Shown here: positions 8,791 through 18,500 of the stretch, one piece after another
How the letters are laid out: each line of letters begins with the position of its first letter
How positions within the stretch are numbered: the first letter of the stretch is position 1
From: Clostridia bacterium
GTDB taxonomy: Bacteria > Bacillota > Clostridia > Oscillospirales > Acutalibacteraceae
DNA: 64,000 nt
Reading direction: 5' to 3'
Assembly (NCBI GenBank): GCA_017466365.1
Contig: JAFTUG010000002.1
Coordinates: forward strand, 119,556 to 183,555
The notes under the pieces: model-generated
Told to the model about the DNA's origin: nothing
Database searches by the model: none
Seen by the model: the letters and a program-made list of their open reading frames with translations, nothing else
Made by a program: the position numbers and the translations under genes

Positions 8791-9975
8791 ATGAATATTA
8801 AGCTTGATTACTCGGATATAAAATTTAAAAATAACGGCAAACTTAAGCTTTTGATTATAGTTGGCACACGCCCCGAAATCATAAGGCTTTCCGAGGTTAT
8901 TAAGAAGTGCAGAAAGTATTTTGACTGCATTCTTGCTCATACGGGTCAGAATTATGACTATAATCTCAACGGTGTATTTTTCAGGGATTTGAGCCTTGAT
9001 GCGCCTGAGGTTTATATGGATGCCGTCGGTGATGATTTGGGAGCAACAGTCGGCAACATAATCAATTGCTCATATAAGCTTATGTGCGAGATAAAGCCCG
9101 ATGCTCTTCTTATCCTCGGCGATACAAACTCGTGTCTTTCCGCCGTTTCCGCAAAGCGTCTGCATATTCCCGTTTTTCACATGGAAGCAGGCAACAGATG
9201 TAAGGATGAGTGCCTTCCCGAAGAAACAAACAGACGCATTGTTGATATAATTGCAGATGTCAATATGGCGTATTCCGAGCATGCGAGAAGATATCTTCAT
9301 GCTTGCGGCTGTGCGCCTGAAAGAACTTATGTTACGGGCTCTCCCATGGCAGAAGTTCTTGCTGCAAATTATGAGTCAATTCTCGCTTCCGATATACTCA
9401 ATAAATTGGGCTTGGAAAAGAAAAAATATATTCTTCTTTCCGCTCACCGTGAGGAAAATATCGATACGGAAAAGAACTTTATTTCTCTGTTTACGGCACT
9501 TAATAAAATTGCCGAAAAATATGATGTTCCCGTGCTTTATTCATGCCATCCCAGAAGCCGTAAAAGGCTTGAAACAAGCGGGTTTGTGCTTGATAAGCGC
9601 ATAATAATGCATGAGCCTCTCGGCTTCCATGACTATAACTGCCTCCAGATGAACGCTCTTGCGGTTATTTCAGACAGCGGAACTTTGCCCGAAGAGAGCG
9701 AGTTTTTCTCATCGGTCGGTCGTGATTTTCCTGCGGTATGCATAAGAACCTCCACAGAAAGACCCGAAGCGCTTGACAGAGCGGCGTTTACTCTTGCGGG
9801 TATTGATGAAAAATCTCTTCTTCAGGCAACCGATACCGCTATCGGTCTTTGTGAAAACGGCGATTTCGGAACCCGTGTTCCCGATTATGCCGATAAGAAT
9901 GTTTCCACCAAGGTTGTTAAGATAATTCAGGGTTATACAGGAATTGTTGATAAAATGGTCTGGCGTAAATTTTAA
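8791..9975 (+). CDS. capG: UDP-HexNAc 2-epimerase (CapG/FnlC type, UDP-FucNAc pathway, step 3)
   Basis: A protein of 394 residues of the UDP-GlcNAc 2-epimerase fold: VGTRPEIIRLSEV near residue 25, LGDTNSCLSAV, HMEAGNR, SAHREENID and SDSGTLPEESEFF in the expected order. Placed directly after capE and capF, it is the 2-epimerase that completes UDP-N-acetyl-L-fucosamine. The alternative WecB-like role (UDP-ManNAc) is less likely given this neighbourhood. It is followed after 15 bases by the PqqD-like gene, so that small gene is part of the same transcript. Confidence 0.93.
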   Translation: MNIKLDYSDIKFKNNGKLKLLIIVGTRPEIIRLSEVIKKCRKYFDCILAHTGQNYDYNLNGVFFRDLSLDAPEVYMDAVGDDLGATVGNIINCSYKLMCEIKPDALLILGDTNSCLSAVSAKRLHIPVFHMEAGNRCKDECLPEETNRRIVDIIADVNMAYSEHARRYLHACGCAPERTYVTGSPMAEVLAANYESILASDILNKLGLEKKKYILLSAHREENIDTEKNFISLFTALNKIAEKYDVPVLYSCHPRSRKRLETSGFVLDKRIIMHEPLGFHDYNCLQMNALAVISDSGTLPEESEFFSSVGRDFPAVCIRTSTERPEALDRAAFTLAGIDEKSLLQATDTAIGLCENGDFGTRVPDYADKNVSTKVVKIIQGYTGIVDKMVWRKF

Positions 9976-9990
9976 GATTGGAGGCATACC

Positions 9991-10269
9991 ATGACTGAAA
10001 GAACTTATCGCATAAAAGTAAAATATATCATGCGTGAAATTGCAGGTGAATATCTTGCGATTCCTCTCGGCGCGGAGGGTGAGAATACCTCGCAGATTGT
10101 TATTCTTAACCCCGTAAGCAAGCTGTTGTGGGAGGCTCTTCAAAGTGAGGTTACCCTCGGTGAGCTTGTTGACAAAGTGCTCTCGTCGTTTGATGTTTCC
10201 CGTGAAGAAGCCGAAGCCGATACAAAGGACTTCCTTTTTGAGCTTATTCAACTCGGATTTTTAAACTGA
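9991..10269 (+). CDS. PqqD-like small protein (RiPP recognition element type)
   Basis: A protein of 92 residues preceded by a TTGGAGG ribosome binding site. The features expected of PqqD-like proteins are present: an N-terminal beta strand pair (YIMREIAGEYLAIPLG), the central NPVSKLLWEAL segment matching the family's N-x-[ST]-G/K-x-x-[IL]-W pattern, and a C-terminal helical part with DTKDFLFELIQLGFL. PqqD-like domains bind leader peptides of ribosomally made, post-translationally modified peptides and present them to modifying enzymes, often radical SAM/SPASM proteins. Such an enzyme is encoded two genes downstream. A related pairing of PqqD-like and HprK-like proteins is known as the HPr-rel-A system. 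Here the gene rides on the capEFG transcript and ends at a terminator. Confidence 0.82.
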   Translation: MTERTYRIKVKYIMREIAGEYLAIPLGAEGENTSQIVILNPVSKLLWEALQSEVTLGELVDKVLSSFDVSREEAEADTKDFLFELIQLGFLN

Positions 10270-10278
10270 ATAAATCAT

Positions 10279-10320
10279 AAACGGTAATTGCGTTAATTGT
10301 GCAATTTACCGTTTTTTTTA
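10279..10320 (+). terminator. Intrinsic terminator of the capEFG-pqqD unit
   Basis: Inverted repeat AAACGGTAATTGC ... GCAATTTACCGTTT followed by a run of eight T residues, ten bases after the PqqD-like stop codon. Confidence 0.85.
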
Positions 10321-10365
10321 TTGCGAAAAATGCACTTTTGTTGCAAAAAAACACAATTGTTAATG

Positions 10366-10394
10366 TTGACATTCGCCTTATTATGTAATATAAT
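10366..10394 (+). promoter_or_regulatory. Perfect-consensus sigma-A promoter of the kinase/radical SAM/secreted protein unit
   Basis: TTGACA at 10366-10371, exactly 17 bases, TATAAT at 10389-10394. It is a full match to the housekeeping consensus, 29 bases before the ATG at 10424 and just after the preceding terminator. Confidence 0.9.
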
Positions 10395-10423
10395 ATTACG
10401 GAATAAAAATGGAGCAGTGTTGT

Positions 10424-11287
10424 ATGAAAAAATATTATTCGTTTTGCAAATGTAATATCTGCATTGATGCTCCGTTGTTTTTTCACGAAAATGCAGAGTG
10501 GAGCTTGTTTGAAACCGAAGCATGTCAGCCTGATGTCGGAATTTATTGCAAAAGATGCAGTAAACTGCCGAAGCCCGAAGGCGATTATCTCGGAAAAAAC
10601 GGTGATGCTCATGCTTATTCAAACTCAACCCGTGTTTACCGTCATGTGAAGATGGGGACTGATAACGGTGCAGTAACCCTTTTCGATTACGCCGATCCGT
10701 CCGTGAGCGAAACCTTTATAGGCGAAGCAAACTATCACATTATGACGGACTCCCGTTTGATATGGAATTCAATTTCAATGCAGCAGATTATGCTTGCAAA
10801 CAGCACTTTGTTTTTCCATTCATCGTTTATTGAGTATAAGGGCAGGGGAATCCTTTTTTCCGCTCCGTGCGGTACGGGTAAAAGCACGCAGGCTGCTCTT
10901 TGGGAAAAACATAGAGATGCCGAAATCATCAACGGTGATAAGGCAGGGGTAACGTTGCATAACGACTTGTTTTATGCGTGCGGAATTCCGATTTGCGGAA
11001 CAAGCGGCATTTGCAAAAACAAAACCCTTCCCCTCGGTGCGATAGTCCTTCTCGGTCAGGCGAAACATAACACGGTAACTCAAATTGTCGGTGTGCAGGC
11101 TTTGAGTGAATTGCTCAAAAATATCTATCTCGATTTTCTTGTTCCCGAGGAACGGATAATGTGCATAGACTTGCTCGAAAAGCTGATTGAGTCTGTTCCT
11201 GTTTACAGGCTGCTGTGTACTCCCGATGAAAATGCGGTTGAGGCACTTGAAAAAGCTTTGATGAACGGAGGCGTGTTTGATGAATAA
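10424..11287 (+). CDS. HPr kinase-like ATPase
   Basis: A protein of 287 residues from ATG 10424, chosen over ATG 10409 because GGAG lies at the right distance. The N-terminus is cysteine-rich (CKCNIC near residue 8). The C-terminal half carries a P-loop, SAPCGTGKSTQAALW (about residues 145-160), then INGDKAGV, resembling the kinase domain of HprK/PEPCK-like proteins. HprK proper has an extra N-terminal domain and phosphorylates HPr; the shorter relatives occur beside PqqD-like proteins and in RiPP clusters. One of them, in paeninodin-type lasso clusters, phosphorylates the precursor. Gene order (PqqD, this kinase, radical SAM) suggests it acts on a peptide or protein from this locus. The substrate is inferred, not shown. 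It overlaps the next gene by 8 bases. Confidence 0.8.
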   Translation: MKKYYSFCKCNICIDAPLFFHENAEWSLFETEACQPDVGIYCKRCSKLPKPEGDYLGKNGDAHAYSNSTRVYRHVKMGTDNGAVTLFDYADPSVSETFIGEANYHIMTDSRLIWNSISMQQIMLANSTLFFHSSFIEYKGRGILFSAPCGTGKSTQAALWEKHRDAEIINGDKAGVTLHNDLFYACGIPICGTSGICKNKTLPLGAIVLLGQAKHNTVTQIVGVQALSELLKNIYLDFLVPEERIMCIDLLEKLIESVPVYRLLCTPDENAVEALEKALMNGGVFDE

Positions 11288-12362
11288 TTACGATATTCTG
11301 ATAAACGGTCTTTTCGCCAAAGCGCAGATGCAAGGCATACCTCTTTCCGGTGCCTTTGAGCTTACCTCTCGCTGTACTCTTGACTGCAGGATGTGTTATA
11401 TACACCGTCACGAGCATGACCGTGAAGCCATAAACGGCGAAAAGGATACCGCATGGTGGTGTGATTTGGCAAACCAAGCCGCAAATGCAGGAACACTTCC
11501 CGTTCTTTTAACCGGCGGTGAACCGCTCATAAGGCGTGATTTTGATAAAATTTATCTTGCATGCAAAAACGCAGGGCTTCTTGTTTCGGTCAATACCAAC
11601 GGCACTCTGATAAATGACGAAAAAATCCGCTTTTTTAAGGAGAATCCCCCGCAAAAGCTCAATCTCACTCTTTACGGCACTTCAAAAGAAACCTATGCCG
11701 ATCTTTGCGGTAACGGCGAGGTGTTTGAAACCGTCATTGAAGCAATAAGAAAGCTTAAAGAAGCGAAAATCAACGTTAAGCTCAATTATTCCGTAACCCC
11801 GCAGAATGTATGCGATGCGCTGAAAGCTTTGGATTTTGCAAGAGAATTGCAGATACCCATTCAGCCTGTCACCTATATGTTTCCGCCCGTGCGTACCGAG
11901 TGCGGCATAATAACTGAAAGACTTACTCCGTATGAAGCGGCAAATGTACATTTTGATTGGCAGAAAAAGCTCCTCGGTAATGAATTTGCGGATTATTTAA
12001 AAAACAAAAGCAATGCCCCTCCGCTTTATGCCGATACAGATGAATGCGGTGAGCGGATAAACTGCCGTGCAGGGTCAACAACCTTTTGGGTAACCTGGAA
12101 AGGCGAAATGACACCGTGCGGAATGATGAACGAGCCTTCCGTGCCGATTGAAGATTTCAAAGAGGCGTGGAATAAGATACGGGAAAAGCGAAAAGAAATC
12201 TTCCTTCCGTCGGAGTGCACAGGCTGTGAATACCGCAGGGATTGCGATATGTGTGCGGCTGTGGCATATGCCGAAACGGGAAAATTCAACGGCTTACCCG
12301 AATACGTCTGCAAAAAAACACATGAATACAGCAGACTGTGCCGTGAATTTTTGAACAAATAA
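11280..12362 (+). CDS. Radical SAM/SPASM domain protein, probable peptide-modifying enzyme
   Basis: A protein of 360 residues from ATG 11280 with GGAGG upstream. The radical SAM [4Fe-4S] motif CTLDCRMC lies at residues 32-39 and the GGEP motif (LTGGEPL) about 45 residues later. The C-terminal SPASM region is complete: Cx12Gx4C (CRAGSTTFWVTWKGEMTPC), then Cx2Cx5Cx2C (CTGCEYRRDCDMC), then a further Cys near residue 341, enough for auxiliary iron-sulfur clusters. SPASM enzymes commonly install crosslinks, thioethers or epimerisations on peptides; some mature enzymes or modify other substrates. Translation is coupled to the HprK-like gene. With the PqqD-like protein and the 78-residue peptide in the locus, peptide modification is the most likely role. 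Confidence 0.9.
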   Translation: MNNYDILINGLFAKAQMQGIPLSGAFELTSRCTLDCRMCYIHRHEHDREAINGEKDTAWWCDLANQAANAGTLPVLLTGGEPLIRRDFDKIYLACKNAGLLVSVNTNGTLINDEKIRFFKENPPQKLNLTLYGTSKETYADLCGNGEVFETVIEAIRKLKEAKINVKLNYSVTPQNVCDALKALDFARELQIPIQPVTYMFPPVRTECGIITERLTPYEAANVHFDWQKKLLGNEFADYLKNKSNAPPLYADTDECGERINCRAGSTTFWVTWKGEMTPCGMMNEPSVPIEDFKEAWNKIREKRKEIFLPSECTGCEYRRDCDMCAAVAYAETGKFNGLPEYVCKKTHEYSRLCREFLNK

Positions 12363-12373
12363 TTCACACTTTG

Positions 12374-12435
12374 CTCCTTGGGCTTCCTCTGATGAGGAAG
12401 CTGTCCGCAGGACTGAAGGAGTAATAAACCCAAGG
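12374..12435. repeat. Structured palindromic element (REP/MITE-like or structured RNA)
   Basis: A compact set of inverted repeats: outer CTCCTT/AAGGAG, inner CTTCCTC-TGAT-GAGGAAG, then GTCC-GCA-GGAC, together a three-way-junction shape. CCTTGGG at the 5' side can also pair with CCCAAGG at 12429-12435. It resembles short palindromic repeats dispersed between genes in gut Clostridia (pattern GGCTCCC..GGGAGCTGTC..GACTGAGGGAG). Only one copy is in this window, so the repeat nature is inferred. Confidence 0.55.
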
Positions 12436-12441
12436 CAATAA

Positions 12442-12470
12442 TTATCCAAGAAATAATTTGGATTTAATAT
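12442..12470 (+). promoter_or_regulatory. Weak candidate promoter with inverted repeat before the large secreted protein gene
   Basis: TTATCC at 12442-12447 and TAATAT at 12465-12470 have a 17-base spacer, but the -35 matches poorly. A perfect inverted repeat ATCCAA (12444-12449) / TTGGAT (12458-12463) lies across the spacer and could be an operator. Readthrough from the promoter at 10366 is the alternative. Confidence 0.3.
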
Positions 12471-12505
12471 AGATTTTCACATGCAAATTTTTTGGAGGTA
12501 ATTCT

Positions 12506-15500
12506 ATGAAAAAACATGCAAAAAAAATTATTACCGCGCTGCTGGTAATAACATTGCTCATTCCGACAGTTGCAATGCTTGTTTCAAATGCGGCGGAAAC
12601 GACAACCGTTGAACTCGCTTTTAACAACGTCTTCGTTTTTGAAAAGTGGGCAAACAACTCACTGTCACCCACCCCTATATTGGACGGTGTTGCTTTAAGC
12701 GGTGATGCAGCCAAGGAGGCAATAACAACAGACATCGCAAACGGCAGCTTTACGCTTACTAAGACCAATATGGATGCGGGTGAACTTTACACTGCTTTCT
12801 CAATGGATTCAGCAAATGCCGCAGGTAATGAAGATTATTATATGATGGATGTTGAACCCAACACCTCTTACACATTCACCTATAATGTTTCGGGTGACCT
12901 CTGGGCTTTTACTCCTTTTGTTTTCATGTATACCGATCAGGGCTTGTTTGCAGGCACTGATTCAATGGTAGCATATGCAACACCCGGATACGGAATCAAC
13001 AGTTTCAGCTTCACCACTCCTGCTAACGTTACCAATATTCAGGTCCGTTTCACCATTGGTGACAATTCATCAAATCATTCCGGAGTGTCTTCCGTTTATG
13101 CTAATGTTTCGGACATTGCAATTTACAAAACTGAATTGTATGACACATATGTTGCTTCCAAAAACCTTTTCAGCCTTGAGGGTTGGGCAAGTAACTCATT
13201 ATCCTCTGCTCCCATAGATAGCAACACAGGTACTATAACCACGGATACCGTTTCCGAAACTGTTACATTCACAACAGCTGCTACAGCAGACACTTATCTC
13301 TGGTCAGGTAACGCGGTCCTCAACTCTTCAACGGCATACACTGATTACTACTCAATAGATGTTGAACCAAACACCAGTTACACATTGACTTACAGCGTTA
13401 TCGACCACAACCTTACCGGTCCTACTTATTGTCAGCCGTGGATAGTCGAATATAGTGCAGAGGGACAACAAACAGCCCTCTTCAACTATGAAGCTTCGGG
13501 CTATCTCAACAACAAAAAAGTATTCACAACTAATGAAAAAACTGTCAGCCTTCAGGTTGTTTTTGCTGTAATTAATGACAGCAATGCTGTGTCACGAACC
13601 TGTACCGTTTCAGACATCGGCGTTTATACAACTTCCAACTTCAGTGCCGATTTTGAAACCATTACGGGACACCCCCACCGTCAGACTTATGAGGCAAGCA
13701 CCGGCACCTACGGTGAGCTTCCCACACCCACAAACGTTCCTGTAGGTATGGTATTTGCAGGCTGGTATACAGCTCCCAACGGCTCGGGTGAACGCATCAC
13801 CGCCGAAACAGATGTTTCTTACCGGAGCTATACCGTTTATCCCAAATACGAAGTCAAGGTTGATACACTTGAAGTTGTAACACTGCCTGCAAAAACAACT
13901 TACACTTTGGGCGAAAAGTTCAACCCTGCAGGCCTTGTTCTTAAAGCAACCGTTGCCAATGCCGACGGCACTGTTTCAACAGTCAATGTTAACTCGGGTT
14001 ACTATTGCACACCCGAATATTTAACCGCAACAGGTGAACAGACCATCACCGCTCACTATGGCGGACAGACTGCCACATTCACTGTTACCGTTAATGCTTC
14101 CGAAAACAAATCGGTTACCGTTAACAATGTTGTTTATGATAATATTGCGGTTGCAAATAATGAATATACCTTCAATTACACCACCTCGTCATTCAATCGC
14201 TATGAAATTACATATTATTCCGATTCATATGTCAGAGGTATAATCACATTTGACGACGATACAACAGAGGAATTCTTCCTTGAACCCTCCAACAGCGGTC
14301 GCTTTGCTTCTTACATTGATAACTTCCTTGCAAACGCATCTCACATAGGCGTTAAATCAATCAAGTTCACCTGCCTTAATAAGGAATTCGGCAAAGTTGA
14401 ACTGTATTCATTGACAACAATCAGTGCTGCCGTTCCCACCAATTCTGTTCAGTACTTTGAGAACGAAAAGTATAAGGTTGGTATTGACCTTGCATTCGGC
14501 GGCGTTATTTCCTACATTGAATGTTTGGAAGGTGCTACCGACGGTCAGGGTAACGTTATGGCAGCACGATATACAGGTACAGACGGCAATACTTACACCA
14601 AGGTTGACTACAAAGATAAGCTGCCCGCAGGTGCAATTGACACGGTTGAAAGCGTTAACCTTATCAACACATGGGACCGCGGTCGTTATCTTCAGCAGTC
14701 ATATTACGGAACCGACCAGCCTCCCTTTGTAATGGGTGACTACAACGGCGTTCCCTGGAACTACAACCCCGTTCAGGGCGGTAACCTTAAAAGCACCATC
14801 ACCAACAACGGCGGTGAGGCAAGTAAGGTTATTGACTACAGAATCACAGGTTCACAGATTTATGTTAAGACCCGTCCTCTTGACTGGGGTAAAAACTCCG
14901 TCGACTATGCAGATGACCCCGCATGGAACACTCCCTCATATATGGAAGCATGGTACACCTTCACAACAGATGGTAAGGGTCTGATTCAGGGTACCTGCCG
15001 CTTTGTTGACTATTCAGGCTATCCTTCAAACACAACCACGCAGGAATTCCCCGCACTCTACACGGTCGAGCCTCTTAATCACTTCGTTTATAACGAAGTT
15101 ACCGAAGAAAATGCTTGGGCTGCAACTCAGGATGAGTTCAAAGCCGATGCCTATAGCAGCGATACTACCACCACAGGTGCTCAGAACATTGCAGAGCCCG
15201 ATTTCTGGGGCGTTCTTCCCTCATACAACCAGTATAACCCCGACGGACCGGTTGACCCCGACATTGTGGCACACGAAAACTGGGCTGCTTTCACAGCCAG
15301 TGAAGATAAGGACAGCTTCGGTATCGGCATTTATTCGCCGGGCGTAACCGATATCCATTACGGCTGTTTCGTTGCAAAATATGATGAGAATCAGTATAAA
15401 GCAAAGGGTGAACAGGGTGCAGAAGCAGACGGTGGTTACATTGTCGCAAAGAATGCAGGCACCGAAGGTTCTTACACACATGTAGAAAACTACAGACATG

Positions 15501-18500
15501 CCTCTACTCTTGATCCCGCAGTAGAAATGAACACCTCGTATATCGCTCCCATCAACACATTAACCTTTGACAGCTATACCCCCATCACCTACACTTACTA
15601 TGTTTCAACGGGTACTGCTGATGAAATCCGTGAGGACTTCAGACTTGCAAAGGAAACTGAAGAAAATGCTCAAAAGGAAGTTGCCAAGATTGCAGTTCCC
15701 GAAACAGTTTATATGACTCCCGTTGCTGACGGTGCTACCTACACAACAATCGGTCAGAATTATGTTAACAATGCTTTGAGCGACTTAAATGTTGTTTATA
15801 CTGTTGCAGAACCTGCCGATAATATGTATTTCGGTATGTATGCTCTTGATGCAAAAGAGTTTTCTGTTAATGTTACAAACGTTACAGACCCCTCCAATGA
15901 GATTGATTTCTACAATCTTTCAAGCTCTGCAAGTGCAGAAGGTGAACTCCTCTCTTGCACAGACTCAAGATACAGAGCGGATGACACATACGGCCTGCGT
16001 TTCACGGGCACGGGACTTAAGCACGGCGAAATGGCAACCGCCAAGTGGGAGATAACCGTCACCCTTAATGACGGCTCAACCGAAACCTACACGGCGTATA
16101 CGGTATTGTATGCACCCGAGCGCACCGTCGGTGCCGTTGCGGAAGGCCGTTATAACTCCAACTCCATGTCTGAAATTTCCTCATGGATAACCGGTGCAAC
16201 CGGAGTTGACCACTCCCAGAGAGCACCCCTCGGCTCATTCCACGGCGACATCCACGATTCAGGTTATTTCAGAGTAGATCCCTTGGCAAATCCCGATACT
16301 TTACCTACAGGCGGTTCAGCTGAAACCTCAAATGACTATATTATCACCACCAACCCCAGCTACATCGGCGCCGGGGATGATGCAGATGATTACACCGACA
16401 ATGCCTATGTTCTTCAGACTGCAACCCATGACTCTGACTCTTCAAGAGCACAGAGCTATCTCGGTTTGCTGGCTATCGATAAATCCCGTTATTCAAACAC
16501 AAATCAGATTCCCAACCTTAAAATAGGTTATGATGCACTTCGTGTCGGCGGCTACGAGAAAGACTCACTTTCCGTTTATAACAATTATTATACTTTAGGT
16601 ACCGACGCCTCATTTGCATCCACAGATCTTTCTGATACACCCAGCGGCTGGACTACATTCAAGAGCTATTCCGAACTCTATGGTTCAAACGGCGGTGTTA
16701 TTCCCTACAGAGAAACAGTTGTTCCTTCATACGCTGTTTCGGATGATCTTGACGGTAAATATATCCACGCAATAGCTTACGGTAAATCTTATAATTTGCT
16801 CGGAAGCAGATATGCAACCGCAGGTACATCTGTTCTCCTTTCCGTAACTGACAAGAGTGCACTCCGTGATTCGGTACTCAACGGTTATTCTCAAGCTGAA
16901 GAAAACAGCTCGGTAGCAACATATCCCGAGTTTATCGAGAAGCTCGAAGATGCAGCAACCGTTCTCGGTGACCCGACTGCAACTCAGGAAGAAATCGACA
17001 ATGCACAAACAGAGCTTGATAAGATTACGGACAAAATGCTCAATACTTATTATTCACTGAAATACGATAACCTTTTCAGTGCTTATGAGTTCTCACTGCA
17101 TTCCAACAGCATGACGGTTGTTGCTGACAGAGGAACCGCTTCCTATAATGACGGCGCAATCACCGTTGTTAACGACACTATCACAGGCGGCGAAGCATAT
17201 ACCAACTACGGTACAGCAAGCGGCTACTATCTCATCGATTTGAAGCCGAATACAGAATATGTATTTGAATATACTTCAGAAACAACCTTAAAAGCTCAGG
17301 CATTTATGTTCTTCTATAACAGCAGCGGCGGTGCCGGAGATGTTCCGACGAATATGTCCATAAAGGTAAATGACGGCAGCTGGTCACCGAAATCTGAATC
17401 CAATGCTTGGTGGGGCAATTATCAGAACAGTGCAGGCACTGATCACTATGCGATAAAGTTCACCACCGGTGCTAACACCACCAAAGCCGGCTTCCGTTTC
17501 GGTAATACAAGCAATGATCCCGTTACCTCAACCTTCTCCAACATCAAGCTGATTGACGCAGCTCACTATTATGAAGATGTTACATATACAAAGACTGAAA
17601 GTGTTCATAAAGAACATACGTCTTACGGTACTCTTCAGACTCTCACCAGAACAGGCTATACCTTCGGCGGTTGGGTAGATGCAGACGGAAATACAGTAAC
17701 CGAAGCAGATATCGCAACAGAGCATAAATCAATCTACTCGGTTTGGAACGAAAACAGCTACACCATCGTTTATAACTCAAACGGCGGTACGGGTACGGTT
17801 GCAAATCAGACGGCTACTTACGCACAGAGCGTTAAACTTGCTTCAGGCGGTTATGTAAAGTCAGGATATGCTCTTAAGGGTTGGTCAACCAATGCCAACG
17901 CAACAACTGCAGAGTATCAGCTTGGCGAAACCGTCACCGGACTTACCAATGTTAATGGCGATACAGTTAATCTTTATGCTGTTTGGGCAATTTCCGAAAT
18001 CAATGTTACTTTTGATAACCTTATCAACTTCAATGCCTGGAACAAAATAGCCGGCAACGGTGTTGTTTCCGGTATTACCGATACAGGCTTCACAATCACA
18101 ACAAACAGCGGCTCGGGCGAAAGCACCTCGGAATCTCCTGAATTCCCCGTTACCGAAGGCAAACAGTATATAATTGATATTGATTTTGTCGGCGACGGAT
18201 GGGATGTTTATATCTTCTTCCGAAATGCAACGCAAGGCGGAACGGGTATTGATTTCTCCGACAGCACTAACAGATTCTCATCTAATGGATCCGGTAATAC
18301 TTCACAGATATTTACGGCACCTGCCGGCGCAACCAAGGCGGTAATCCGTGTTGACTCAAACGGCTCAAATAATTCCGTATCATTTGATAACATCCGTGTT
18401 TATGAATATGACGGAATTTCACCCATTGAAGTGAAACCCGCAAACAAAATCGTAATCGGCGGTGAAACATTCGGCGAACTTCCCACACCCACTAAGGAAG

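Noticed and set aside
12385-12417. Hammerhead ribozyme: the string CTGATGAG followed by a hairpin and GAAGG
   Set aside because: The conserved GAAA core and a proper stem II closure are missing; CTGATGAG is better explained as the loop and 3' arm of the CTTCCTC/GAGGAAG hairpin.
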